A stretch of DNA of 64,000 nt from Punctularia strigosozonata HHB-11173 SS5 (Eukaryota > Basidiomycota > Agaricomycetes > Corticiales > Punctulariaceae), in NCBI RefSeq assembly GCF_000264995.1, contig NW_006767434.1, positions 2,134,004-2,198,003 on the forward strand. Direction: 5' to 3'. The position numbers and the translations under genes were made by a program. The notes under the pieces are model-generated. The model saw nothing but the letters and a program-made list of their open reading frames with translations, did not search any database and was not told the origin of the DNA. Below are positions 24,101 to 33,300 of the stretch, in pieces (within the stretch, counting starts at the first letter, position 1; every line of letters begins with the position of its first letter).

Positions 24101-24727
24101 CTATGCTTACTTGCTGAGGCCGTCTTGCTTGATCTGTTCGAAGTCCTTCCATGCGCTTTCAAGGTTGTCACGCACAAGGCCCGGTTGGTGGATGAGGTAC
24201 AGGTCGACTTGTTTGATACCCAGCTGAAACAGTAATGCCGATGAGGCAACGTCGAAGGTCCATATTGGGAGGAATAATAGCACACCTTCTGCAGACTGTT
24301 TCTGATCTCGTCCTGAATCTTGCCGCCGCCGTATTTCGTGGTAATGTACAAGTCGGAACGCGGGAGTCCGCTTTCCTTGATCGCTACCCCAACACTGGCC
24401 TCGTTCTGGTAGGCTTTATCAACAGTCTGTGAGATCAAAAATCGTGTAACAATGGCGGGGGAGCGTACCCTGCGCAGTATCGATGTGGGAGAAACCGTGG
24501 TCGATGGCTCTCGTGACGTAGTCCGTCGCATCCTGCCGGCTTCTGCTCAGCAATGAACATGGGTGCTAAACTGCCATAAATCACTCTGCCATACAGCGCC
24601 GTTCCTGTGCCAAAGGCTAGTGCGGGGATCTGACGATCACGGTACCCTACTCAGTACCAGCATCGCGAAAAGGGTACCAGGAGCGGACCTCGTTCCCGTC
24701 GTTCAGTGTCACGGTTTCAAACGGCAT
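18116..24727 (-). CDS. Aldo-keto reductase, paralogue B, interrupted by a Copia element
   Basis: Tandem paralogue of the downstream reductase. ATG at 24727 gives MPFETVTLNDGNE, then an intron and IPALAFGTGTALYG, ASVGVAIKESGLPRSDLYIT, TKYGGGK, QVDLYLIHQPGLV, SIGVSNFTVEDLQKVIKTAK, NYAEHKGLLEYSAKHGIVTE and AYSSLT, which ends at 23813. The rest is on the other side of the element: PITRNPGGPLDKVINAAATR, IGATPAQVIFLWVRAKGVVI (from 18596 down), then LTEDEINAIDEAGAKGP and a hydrophobic tail (TLILAAVLTAVLFTFCGG), stop at 18116. Paralogue A has a phase-2 intron at exactly the interrupted place, so the element lies at an intron edge. Apart from the insertion the coding pieces look sound; whether the gene still makes mRNA is unknown. 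Confidence 0.8.
18651..18655. repeat. Target-site duplication, left copy
   Basis: CGTTA directly before the left LTR, repeated at 23812-23816. Five bp is the usual Copia length. On the reductase strand it is TAACG, spanning the last four exon bases and the first intron base. Confidence 0.85.
18656..18821 (+). repeat. 5' LTR of the Copia element
   Basis: 166 bp, beginning TGTGAGGAAG and ending GGTTCCAATA. Identical by eye to the right-hand copy at 23646-23811. The outer edge could be one base shorter, in which case the target duplication would be ACGTTA. Confidence 0.95.
18822..18836 (+). other. Primer-binding site matching the initiator-tRNA anticodon region
   Basis: GGTTATGAGCCCTGC directly follows the left LTR. 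It is the complement of GCAGGGCTCATAACC, the anticodon-stem/loop of initiator tRNA-Met as known in budding yeast. This is the half-tRNA priming mode described for Drosophila copia and Ty5, rather than use of the tRNA 3' end. Confidence 0.75.
18886..20352 (+). CDS. Copia gag region
   Basis: Long open frame starting 65 bp after the left LTR with a Ser/Pro-rich N-terminus (MSDNDSSSSSSPRATSD), then a capsid-like part (LRDYLIDVDAPQCPS, EIWMNLFGTSFTPG) and a Cys/His-containing patch (HNHTFSNYWCKVCDASPC) in the nucleocapsid position. It overlaps the start of the pol region. Part of a retroelement, not a host gene. Confidence 0.85.
   Translation: MSDNDSSSSSSPRATSDRSALTPRPITPDPSQTSRSVSPAPIPTIVLTDTSAAMPAAAPPASLYSDITRITNPSSFHDLPEDHRLSLAAGNWVAFSAQFLNELGCIFLRDYLIDVDAPQCPSIAEAQADPALAVIRRAFRHNDGLIKSLLWRNVSPEDREIIDIHDTSLAAWQALRLRHQAVGDKLKAEIWMNLFGTSFTPGPDQTASSTIASVRADARRLFEAGLPKTIEDIVNIVCINALSANFPDILANVTHDLASRKVPTSEIERSVLDRQKPAAVANAVRAHTLSYHSKTPGTSSGKKDVRRHNHTFSNYWCKVCDASPCAKKDQPGATPVGRNGEPMKSPRARRPLRGRTRQSSKAQTENFTPSQKSHHPRPRMPRLPLPRLLPRLLSPTGLLTSRSQLPRTIPSSSISTPVRGQTTISATVGSPQMPYIRLPSTGIFRPLSTPWKARQLAPCQQKTDVEQLTTSLSRLRVSTPWTPARTFP
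19833..23597 (+). CDS. Copia pol region: protease, integrase, reverse transcriptase, RNase H
   Basis: Long open frame of Copia order. Protease motif LDTGANISLTKH near 20330; integrase with a Cys/His zinc part (WHGRFGHANYRAL, CDHCILGK), core residues in VYIDLQGPFHVRALGG, FRSDNGREFDS and GMCERAHRTIMGQ; reverse transcriptase with AQLDVKTAYLHGVLDKPAYM and the YVDD active site near 22620; RNase H with MTDSDHANCPDTRRSVSGYT and SCEAEYVA. Listed limits are those of the open frame, whose upstream part overlaps gag. Part of a retroelement. Confidence 0.92.
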   Translation: MQSVRRLPLCQERSTRCYPSWSKRGTDEVAESTTPAPRANAAVVKGPDGKFYSFTEVTSSTPPDAPSASPSFAAAVAVSDWPPHLAFATTPDDPFLIDIDSGSWTDDDFGDCGFTANAVHTTSVDWDLSSSVDTVEGTPACAMSAEDRRRAANDVSLAASCEYTLDTGANISLTKHRHLFESLRPLRVAIGGFNGSKVFSSGIGTMRIALPGGRQMLVDNALWVPETTITLLSVGRLCDQGYRIEFKAGHADVFWQRESIPVARATRKNNSLYRLDGPGRSPVIAQTSLPIAASAVPLSTWHGRFGHANYRALTQAARTNAVEGMPISPSPAVPSSCDHCILGKQSKAAMPKVREGVRATGILDVVYIDLQGPFHVRALGGYFYLLDIVDESSGYIWSLPLAHKSDATPALKRWEDEMFRATSTRVRIFRSDNGREFDSAAMRSALSSGTVQQFSAPYSSAHIGMCERAHRTIMGQGRACMSAAALPPCLWAVSMQTAAYLSNLTPSVAAGGQTPHERFFGTKPVVSHLREIGCRAFVLIEHVANPKILPRSRECVLVGYSPNSKAYLCWHRASGKLLKSRNVTFIESHQQPAMSPLASPTPLSTPSPAAAPSPADTAPVFVDADTGSHPNAPSGQPPLRSDPSLTPGPILRRSTRDRRAPGEVDRLKDAVASIRAGAERVKAAGAAPSVEEENTDADAQSSVAMYIRDALAHAASCDDPTTINLSAPDDPRTAREALDREDGPDWRDSMDSEMTSLRNLDVYDLVPRSQVPPGEKIMRTMPVFSLKRDAHGAPDRYKTRVVCDGSRMTQGVDYDKSTSPTARLESIRIVLHIAALFGWRTAQLDVKTAYLHGVLDKPAYMYQPRDMEESGRESWIMKVKKSLYGMRQAGRVWNQHLHEQMTEWGFIRLGAEHCIYYRVSEDGTLLAAVYVDDFAITGSNPLEIGNFVETVRPVWEIKFSGEISWLVGIRVDRDFNARTITLSQVALIDKALTLFRQEDSRSASTPLPPGTKHSRLECPTSAEDKAVMAKYPYRKVIGTLMYLAIGTRPDIAHAVQHLSQFLANPGLVHWRSAMHVLRYLKSTRDLGLVLGGKEELRLVGMTDSDHANCPDTRRSVSGYTFSLGSGSVSWSSRKQPTVSTSSCEAEYVASCSATKEAVWIRQLLAGIGFPQIGPTVISGDNQGSNTITEDPSNHGKTKHIDVQYHFTREKVAAGIVKFIYVRSADNTADIFTKALPLPAFSRLRLQLGLQKVKL
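23634..23645 (+). other. Polypurine tract of the Copia element
   Basis: GGCGAGGAGGAG directly abuts the right LTR, the expected place for the plus-strand primer. Confidence 0.7.
23646..23811 (+). repeat. 3' LTR of the Copia element
   Basis: 166 bp, identical to the left LTR. It is directly preceded by a purine-rich tract and followed by the CGTTA target duplication. Confidence 0.95.
23812..23816. repeat. Target-site duplication, right copy
   Basis: CGTTA directly after the right LTR, matching 18651-18655. On the minus strand its final G joins the LTR's T to give a GT dinucleotide at the old exon end. Confidence 0.85.
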
Positions 24728-24995
24728 GGTGGTGGGTGCTGGCCAAGGGCGTGTGGGACGAGAGCGTCGACAGGGAACGAATTGCAACCCATGATGGTGG
24801 TAGGCCGAGGATAGACATGTACACACGAGCACGCGCCATCTTGCGTCCGCTCATCGCCATAGCTGCTTACTCAACGCTTCACTCGTTCTCCTCGCTTACC
24901 GTACATTATTGGATACATTGCTTTGCTTCGCCGGTGTTTGATCGTCTGACCTGCACCTATATACGCATCGCCCGTGCTGCCCCAGTGTCTACAGA
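24728..24995. promoter_or_regulatory. Divergent promoter, aldo-keto reductase B / glutaredoxin
   Basis: 268 bp between two start codons pointing apart. A TATATA-like run (CTATATACG, about 24957-24965) sits some 35 bp before the glutaredoxin ATG. No other motif recognised. Confidence 0.4.
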
Positions 24996-26045
24996 ATGTC
25001 CACACCACCCAATCACGTTGACGTTAATTCGTCGGAGCACTTTCAAGAGCTCATGGGCGCGGACCTCAACCGTCTTTCGGTCATAAACTTCTGGGCACCT
25101 TGGGCAGCGCCGTGCGAGCAGATGAATGCTGTTTGTCTCGAGCTTGCGAAGAAGTATCAGGATGTTCTTTTCCTGAAGGTATGTTATATATCCTTTCTCC
25201 TTCATCGCGAGCGCAAGTGCGATTGCTCGCATACACCCGCTTCCGCATCAATATGTGTTCATCATCCGCCAAAAATCTGCCGACATACGCGCTCTGACAC
25301 TTCAAGTGCCTAGGTGGAGGCGGAATTACAATCCGAAATTTCGGAATCGTTCGACATCGAAGCCGTCCCATCGTTCCTCGTCTTGCGTGGCCACGTACTG
25401 CTCGAGCGTATATCCGGCGCCGATGCACCAAGACTGACAGCTACCGTCGAAAGGCATTCCAAAAAACCCGCCGTCGTCCCTCAGTCAACGACCGACAAAG
25501 CGCCACCTGCGCCATCGAGCAACGTTAACGGGTATGCTGATTATGAATCGCCGGAGGAACTTGAGAAGCGTTTACGGTGCGTCTGACGGTTTTACTACAT
25601 GTCCGACCACCTGCAATCGTTGTTCCGCTCGCTTTTCGCCCATCTGCAGGCTATATTCTTTTTCTATTCTGGCATCTTATCTGATAAGTGATCTACCTCA
25701 GCGGGTTGATGAACCAAACCCGCATCATGCTCTTCATGAAAGGCAACCCTGATCAACCTCGATGCGGCTTCTCAAGACGTGCCGTGGAGTTGCTGCGAGA
25801 CCAAAAGGTCGAATTCGGCAGTTTTGATATTCTCAGCGACGAGAGCGTTCGCTCTGGTAAGCATGCCTTTCCACCAGCTGAGGCTCGTTCACCGATATAT
25901 CCAACATGCAGGCCTCAAAAAACTTAACGACTGGCCAACCTTCCCCCAGTTTGTCGTCAACGGCGAGTTCATCGGCGGCCTCGATGTCGTGAAGGAGATG
26001 GTCGATAATGGAGAGTGGGCCGAAATCGCCGGAACGCATGCGTGA
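24996..26045 (+). CDS. Multidomain monothiol glutaredoxin (Grx3/Grx4 type)
   Basis: Cytosolic/nuclear iron-sulfur-binding glutaredoxin; in yeast the Grx3/4 pair delivers iron, matures Fe-S and diiron proteins and signals iron status to transcription factors. Thioredoxin-like domain first: [38 protein letters not shown] (WAAPC in place of WCGPC, usual here), [13 protein letters not shown] Pro/Ser linker follows, then the monothiol domain: [20 protein letters not shown] with the CGFS cluster ligand, [20 protein letters not shown], then after an intron [20 protein letters not shown] and [10 protein letters not shown]. Introns fall at about 25179-25314, 25576-25702 and 25856-25914. Stop 26043-26045. 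It converges on RNR1, 253 bp away. Confidence 0.93.
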
Positions 26046-26298
26046 GCGGATGCAGACGTACGTCGCGTTGTTGCAGTATTGTATCATAATTGTAGTGCTC
26101 TTCGTCAAGACTTGTGCCCTTTTGTGTGTACAGGATAACAATTGAACATATAACTATCAGAAACATACGATGGTCCATCTAATACAGAGACACGGCAAGC
26201 GGAGACATACATACATACATACAAGATTGCTAAGGAAGACAGTGATAGCACGCAAACGAGACAACGTCGACATGAAAGGGGGTTCGGGCACATGATGC
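26046..26298. other. Convergent 3' region, glutaredoxin / RNR1
   Basis: 253 bp holding both 3' ends, including a short ACAT microsatellite at 26205-26223. Nothing else seen. Confidence 0.5.
26205..26223. repeat. ACAT tetranucleotide microsatellite
   Basis: Four ACAT units and a partial fifth in the convergent intergenic region. Confidence 0.8.
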
Positions 26299-29200
26299 TT
26301 AACCGGAGCACATCACGCAGGCTTCCTTGTTTTCTAGAGAGCACATGAGCTTCGCCTGCTCCAGCTCACGCTCGCGCTGCCTCTGTAGCGCCGCGGCGAA
26401 CTCGGGATCCTGCTCCGCTGCTTTGCGCGTGCGTTCGTCGGTTGAGATAGGTTCGGAGGACTCCGTTGTCGTCGGTGCCGCTGTAGTAGCAAGCGCAGGC
26501 GGGGCAGGGGCAGGGGCAGGGGCAGGGGCAGCGGTTCGCGGAGGCGACTCCTTGGCTGGGGAGAGTTGAGGAGTGATGATACCGTTGGGAGCAGCCACGG
26601 CGATCTTGGCAGGTGTCGCAGGAGCGGGCGTCTTGGCAGACGCGGCCGCGGACTCTGGGGTCTTCTTCGCTTTCGCTTCCGCGGCTTGCTTGAGCACCGT
26701 CTGGTCAACCGTAAACTGGATGGCCTGCGCCGCGGGACGCGTACGCAGGTAGTACATCCCAGTCTTCAGACCCTTCTTCCAGCCGTAGAAGTGCATGCTC
26801 GTCAGCTGGCCCATAGTGGGTGACTGCAGGTGTACGTTCAAGCTCTGACTCTGACAGATGAATGCTCCGCGGTCTGCCGCCATGTCGAGCACCTTCTTTT
26901 GGGAGATCTCCCAAACGGTCTTGTAGATGGCCTTGATGTCATCAGGGATGCCAGCAATACTTTGAATCGAGCCGTTGTTGGCGATGATCATGTTCTTCAT
27001 CTGGTCGTTCCACAGCTTGAGATCGACGAGCTCGCGGAGAAGCCACGGGCAAACGACCTGGAATTCCCCAGCCAGCACACGACGAGTGTAGATATTGCTG
27101 ATAGACAAAAGTCAGCTTATAGGTTGACGACGACGAACGGAAAAGAACCAACCTTGTGTAAGGTTCGAAGCATTCATTGAAACCGAGGATCTGGCTGGTG
27201 GACGCCGTCGGCATAGGGGCGAGGAGCAAAGAGTTCCTGAGACCAGTCTGCATGATCTTGTCCTTCAGGCTCTGCCAGTCCCAAAGACCGCTTGGAGTAA
27301 CACCCCAGAGATCAAATTGCAGTTGGCCCTGCGACGCAGGCGAACCCTGGAAAGTTTCGTAAGGCCCATCAACAGCGGCAATCTCGCACGAAGCTTCCAG
27401 AGCTGCATGATAGATGGTCTCGAAGATCTGGATATTGAGCTCCTTAGCCTCGGGAGAGTCAAACGGCATGCGCAGGATCATGAAAGTGTCGGCTAAGCCC
27501 TGTACGCCGACACCGATCGGGCGGTGACGTATGTTCGACCGGCGAGCCTCGGGAACGGGATAATAGTTGACATCAATGATGCGATTGAGGTTGAAAGTGA
27601 CGACTTTGGCGACGGCGTGAAGACGCTTGAAGTCGTACACTCCGTTCTTGACGAATGTGGGAAGGGCAATTGATGCGAGGTTGCAGACAGCGGTCTCGTC
27701 AGGGGAAGAGTATTCCATGATCTCAGTGCAGAGGTTCGAAGACTTGATTGTTCCGAGATTTTGCTGGTTGGATTTGGCTATATGCGGTCTTGAGTTATAG
27801 CTCAAGGAAGAATAGGCGGATACTTACAATTGGCCGCGTCCTTGTAGAGCATGAAGGGTCCACCGGTTTCGATTTGCGCCTCCATGATAGCGTACCAGAG
27901 TTTCTGAGCGGGAATGGTCTTTCTGGCACGACCTTCCTTTTCATATTTCTCATAGAGCTTATCGAACTCCTCGCCCCATACTTCATGAAGGCCCGGAGCC
28001 TCGTTCGGACAGAAAAGAGACCATTCCCCGTTCGCCTCGACACGTTTCATACTACACGCATCTGTCGTCAGAGATGGATACTTTATGGGTATGCATGGTG
28101 TTTGTACTCACAAGAGGTCAGGGACCCAGAGCGCGTAGAAGAGGTCGCGGGCACGCACTTCCTCCTTGCCGTGGTTCTTCCGCAGGTCGATAAATTCGAA
28201 AACATCGGCATGCCACGGCTCGAGGTAAATAGCGAAAGCGCCAGGACGTTTGTTTCCACCTTGGTCGACATAGCGAGCAGTAGCATCATATGCGCGCAGC
28301 ATGGGAACGATACCATTGGAGTACCCATTAGTGCCAGCGATGTACGAGCTGTAGAGAAATCAGTTCGGTGTCTACTGCGAGCATCCTGCGACAAGAACGA
28401 ACCCAGTCGCGCGAATGTTGTGAATGTGCAGGCCAATGCCCCCAGCGGTCTTACTGATCATAGCACAGTTCTTCAAGGTATCGTAGATACCCTCTATCGA
28501 GTCGTCTTTCATCGCAACGAGGAAGCACGATGAGAGCTGAGGGTGAGGAGTTCCGGCATTGAACAATGTTGGTGAGGCGTGAGTGAAGCACCGCTCAGAC
28601 ATGAGGTTGTAGGTCTCGAGTGCGCGGTCGATGTCGTTACCGTGTATGCCGACGGCCACACGCATGATCATGTGCTGAGGACGCTCAGCAACACGACCAT
28701 TAATACGCAGGAGGTAAGATCGCTCAAGGGTCTTGAATCCAAAGCTGAAACATGGTCAGGAGTGGATTCACTGCGCAGGCGGCTGCAACGTACAAATTGT
28801 AGTTGAAATCGCGGTCATAAATAATCGCAGAATCCAGGGTATCCGCATTGGCCATAACGACATCATATGTTTCCTTCGAGATCATGCCCGCAGGTCGACC
28901 ATTTTTCGGGTTCACTGCGTGATTCTGTCACATAACCCTACCCGAAACCTGACAATAGACGAACCATAGGTATACAGATCTCTGATCACAGATGAAAAGC
29001 TCTTCTTGGTCTCTTTATGCAAATTCGAGACTGCGATCCGGGCAGCCAGAGTAGCATAGTCGGGATGCTTCGTAGTCAGGTATGCCGCGGTTTCGGAAGC
29101 GAGATTCTGCGCGGAGGCATGAGCATGTTTGGCAGACACAAGACGATCTGACCGACATCGAGCTCAACGGTGGTTACGCCGGGATAGACGCCTGCAATGA

Positions 29201-29557
29201 CCTTCTGAGCAACCCTATTGTAAGGTGTTAAGGCGTCAGATCACTGTATGATATTCTGACTGGGATAGCATACTCGACCGCGTCGACGTGCTCCGTGTCA
29301 AGTCCATAGCAGAGCTTCGCGATCCGAGCGGTGATCTTCGATGACAGTGAGCTTCACGCGGACGACGATTGAGAAGACGCGTACCTTGTCAAATTGAACG
29401 CGCTCCTTGCGCCTACGACGCGTTGTAAAGATTAGCAAGAGTTACAAGACGCGTCAACTAAGATGTCGCACCCATCTACGACACGGAATACAAAGATCAA
29501 TCTGCATGCGGTAGACGCATGGAGCTATGACTCACCGCGTTTGAATACATATGCCAT
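26299..29557 (-). CDS. RNR1: Ribonucleoside-diphosphate reductase large subunit
   Basis: Class Ia ribonucleotide reductase R1, which makes dNDPs from NDPs for DNA synthesis. ATG at 29557 (MAYVFKR) and two introns lead into RKERVQFDK and [13 protein letters not shown], the ATP-cone start. Then [40 protein letters not shown] with an active-site Cys, [79 protein letters not shown], then [20 protein letters not shown]. The body is joined to the tail by a linker of about 100 residues rich in Ala/Pro/Thr, with a GGGGCA microsatellite in its DNA. The final residues ([12 protein letters not shown]) are the CxxC reducing tail. The 5' region carries six ACGCGT boxes. Confidence 0.96.
26501..26530. repeat. 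GGGGCA hexanucleotide repeat in RNR1
   Basis: Five tandem units on the + strand; on the coding strand they specify alternating Pro-Ala residues in the RNR1 linker before the Cys tail. Confidence 0.85.
29377..29454. promoter_or_regulatory. Three ACGCGT hexamers in RNR1 introns 1-2
   Basis: ACGCGT at 29377-29382 (at the donor end of the second intron), 29418-29423 and 29449-29454 (first intron). The same MluI cell-cycle hexamer is clustered upstream of the gene, so these may be intronic MBF sites. Confidence 0.5.
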
Positions 29558-29660
29558 CGGTTTCGCAAGTTGTGTCGTAGGTGAGGAGGAGGTAGAGGAG
29601 ATGGGCGGAGGAAGGACGTGACTGAATGCGAACACGCACGCTGGGTTAATAAATGTCAGC

Positions 29661-29711
29661 ACGCGTTCTGTTACATAAGCTGAACCACAAACGCGACGCG
29701 TCGCGACGCGT
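29661..29711. promoter_or_regulatory. MluI cell-cycle boxes upstream of RNR1
   Basis: Three ACGCGT hexamers at 29661-29666, 29696-29701 and 29706-29711, about 105-155 bp before the RNR1 ATG. In budding and fission yeast this box binds MBF and drives G1/S transcription of ribonucleotide reductase genes. The position fits that role; the factor is inferred. Confidence 0.7.
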
Positions 29712-30315
29712 TGTGCCATGTTTGTGCCAACGGTTTACTCATCATTGTGCATGTACTTAGCTTAACATCTGCGTCGGAGCGGTGCGGCGGCTTCGGCTCA
29801 CTGGAACCGCCGAGCTCGAGACTGTAGGTGTACCACCTGCACAATATCGTGCGGCGCGGAAACCGGCGTTCCGCTTTTGGGACCGTGCCGGGTAATCCCA
29901 TCCCATCCCATCCCATACCAATAGCACTAAAATTGCGGGATGACAATTAGGTCGCAGGTTGCTATGCACTACATAAAGCCTGAGATCTGAGAGGCTTCAC
30001 CTGAGCGAAGCTGCTGCTTTCGTGGAAAAAATTTACCAGCTGGCCCAGTTTCCGAAACATTTTATAGCCAATATAGGTCATCCAGAGAAAGAACTAAGAA
30101 CGATATATAAGCAAATCAATAATACAGTATTCCGCAGCAAAACGATGGAGTCAATGAGGAATCGAGAGCAAAGACAAACAAAAACGTCCGCGAAAAGAGA
30201 GCCGACAAACCGACATCCGGAGGTACGTGCATAGGCGCACAAAACAGAAGAACGAAATTTCAGGAGACAGAACCTGAGGCGAGGAACGGTCTGACTGAGG
30301 CGTGGGCGACGCGAC
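29712..30315. other. Intergenic region, RNR1 upstream / RasGEF downstream
   Basis: About 600 bp with the distal RNR1 upstream region and the RasGEF 3' end. It includes a CCCAT pentanucleotide run at 29895-29916 and an AT-richer stretch at 30030-30200. No gene or RNA recognised. Confidence 0.5.
29895..29916. repeat. CCCAT pentanucleotide microsatellite
   Basis: Four consecutive TCCCA units (ATCCCATCCCATCCCATCCC) on the + strand in the distal RNR1 upstream region. Confidence 0.8.
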
Positions 30316-33300
30316 CTACAAGAATCCGCTCTCCTGCAACAGCCGCGCCATCTTCTCATCCTCACGTTCGCGAGGTTCGCGCTCGAGGCTGAGATTCCAG
30401 AAGAAGTCCCGGAGTTGCTCGTCATCGGCATAATTGCCGAGAGAATCTTCGAGGTACTGAAGGATGGTAGGCACGGGCTGGAAGGAGTAGGGTGTGTGCT
30501 GCCATCGCCGTATGTCGCTCATCACGTCGGCGGCTTTCTGCCGCTTGGAGAAGTTGATGAGACCGCCAGGAAGCATGTCTGGATTGCCATCTTGAATGAA
30601 TGTCAAAGTCGTGATGTAGGTACCTGTGATATCGAGGTGTTGGTGAGTGAGCCTCAATTGCGATCAACATGGCTCGTACCGAAGAACGGGACGCAAGGAG
30701 GGGTAACCTTTTCCAATGTCTTGCGGTAATTGTTGAAGTTCTTGTTCGAGTCGATGAGAGCTTCGCAAACGCCCAGTTGGCCCATGGATCGCGTGTTGAC
30801 TTGCTCCCAGGTCCTCTTCAAACGCCGGATATGGGGAGTGTTCAAACCGGAGACAATTGCCACCATGCTCGAGAAGTTGTGCATCGAGCGGCATCGCTGT
30901 TCTTGTTTTCAATATATGACCCTAGTAATGGCGGGGACAGAACTCACGTCAGCGACATTGATAAACTGCTTCACGATTGCTGCGCGTTTCCTGGAGTCCT
31001 CCTTCTGGAGGATGCTGTCCGCGACCCAGTTCGCGATCTGATATCAGGGGTAAGTGATCACGGCTTTGATGCGCAGACGAACACAAACCCTATTCGCAGT
31101 AGCGATCACCGACGTGATGTTATCAGTCTGACCTTGTTTCTGTTCTCGAGAACGTTGCAAGCATTCCAGTGGGCGGATTTTCTGGTACAGCTGGCTTTCG
31201 AGGATGCATAGTTGCCGCGCGAGTTCAATGGGATCTATGTCCATCAACTTGAGCTTCTTGCCACTGGACTTTGGTAGGATGGGAGGAGGTGGTTGCAAAG
31301 TGACCGGCGTCTTCTTCAGCCCAATATCTCCGCTCATCTACAGGGTCGGGTGCTCAGGACATATCAATTGCCGTGATATGAAAATACTCACAGCTCTCTC
31401 CACGAGGAGCTGAAGTGGTTTTGCCGCTGACACATGTTGTGCTTCTTCGACGAGGAATGGCTTTAGACGGTCCATGATATAATAATCGTCTTTCTCCAAT
31501 ACGTCGTCAACGGTCAGCATTGACCTGAAGAAGTTCAAGACACTGGAAGTGGCTGTTTAGAAACCCAGATCCCAACTATCTATGCTAACACTTACCGAGT
31601 TTGCACAATCTGTTGCTTCAGCTTGGTCCATTCCTCGAACTCCTTCGGGTTGAGCCCTTCTGGAGCCTTCAAATGGAAGCGCTCTACGAGCTTATCAAAC
31701 AACTCGTCCAAGGTTGTGAAGGACTTGTAGGTCATCATGAACGTTACGTTGAACTTAGTATCTATGACCACATCAGCTGCGTAAACCCCAGATGTAAGGT
31801 AGAACATACCAGTATTCTCATGGGCAGTCAAACGCTCCACTAAAGCAGCCAGAGTCCCGCCTTTAACATTGCCCTCGGGTTCGATAATGATCTGGGCTGG
31901 ATCATAGGTTTGCCGGAGATACCAGGGTTTCGTGGCAGATTCAAGCTTCTGAATGACACCTGTCGGTGCCTCCTCTCCGACGAGCCATAACAGTTTCTTG
32001 CTTCGCCCAGCCTTCTTAGGTACGCCAGCCACTACGCGCATTGAGTTCAGCCAGACGAATATCGACACGAGATCAGATGAATGAGCGTACGGTCATCATC
32101 TAAGTCATCCGCCTCATCCAGAGAAGCACGAGGTGCCATCTCCGGAGACTCACCACCGACTACTGTACTTCCGGACTGTTCCGTGGATTCCCAAGTAGGC
32201 GTCGGCGGAAGATCACCATTCGCAGAGGGAGATTGATCGGAGTAATCCAAGGACGATTCGGAGAGTTGAGAATCCTGCCTGTACAAAGTGGAACCGGATG
32301 TCGACGATTGCGCCATCTGGGACAGTTTAGAGGCAGCAGGTTGACGGAACGCAAGTTCCATGTCTACGACACTGCCCAAAGAAGCTGGGCGTAATGCGCT
32401 GTCGATGACGCTTAACCGGGACATACGCCACTCGATGGATCCATTGTAGTCGCCGCTCGCCAGATCTGCTTGGTCATGGCCGACGGTGAGGAGGGCCTCG
32501 AGTGTCTGGTGGACCAGAGTAGCGTGCGCCTTCAGCGCGTCAGACAGCACTTCCAGTTGCGTGTATTCCTTGACGTTGTGCCTTATCTCGAGAAACTCCA
32601 TAGCCCGTATGCTTTGAGCTGTGAGCAGAAGGGAAGCGCTATCGTCATAAAGCGACTGAACAGCGGCTTCCAGCGTCCGAACCAACGATCGCCCCTGATT
32701 GACCGACTTCATGTATAGGTCATATGTAGGCGATCGCTCGGGGTCTTGGTGTATGCCGTCGATGTCGACATGGCGGGCGATGTGGATATCCGCGACGAAC
32801 ACCAAGAAGGAAGCAAATCCACTGACAAGGTCTTGACTTTCAATGACCACTTCGGCTGATTCGAACGAGTCGATGAGCTGAAGGTACGCGGGGTTACAAT
32901 CACACACGCTTACCTGGAGAGAGTGTACCTAGGCGCAAAGCAGGCACGAAAGCAGAGAGGCGCTCCACGAGTTTCTGAACGTGATTCCCGAGATCTTGGG
33001 TGATGGCCGGCGAAAGGATACGACTAGGCATGTCGTCCACGTCATCCAGAGCCACCCATCCGTAACCCTTCCACGTGCCGGCAGCTCCCCCTCCTATCAA
33101 GCCGAGTCCTAGGCCGGACGGCGAGAAAGCTCCTAGAACCCTCTTGAACCCAAGGGTAGAATGACGCTGCTGGCAACGCTGCACTTCCAACACGAAGGCG
33201 GCCAGCGCCTTGTCAAGCTCGAGAGCATCCGCTTCTATGCGGCTCCCATTGTCCACCGAGGTCGTCAAGGAGTCATGGTAGACAGCGCGTGCTGAGAGTA

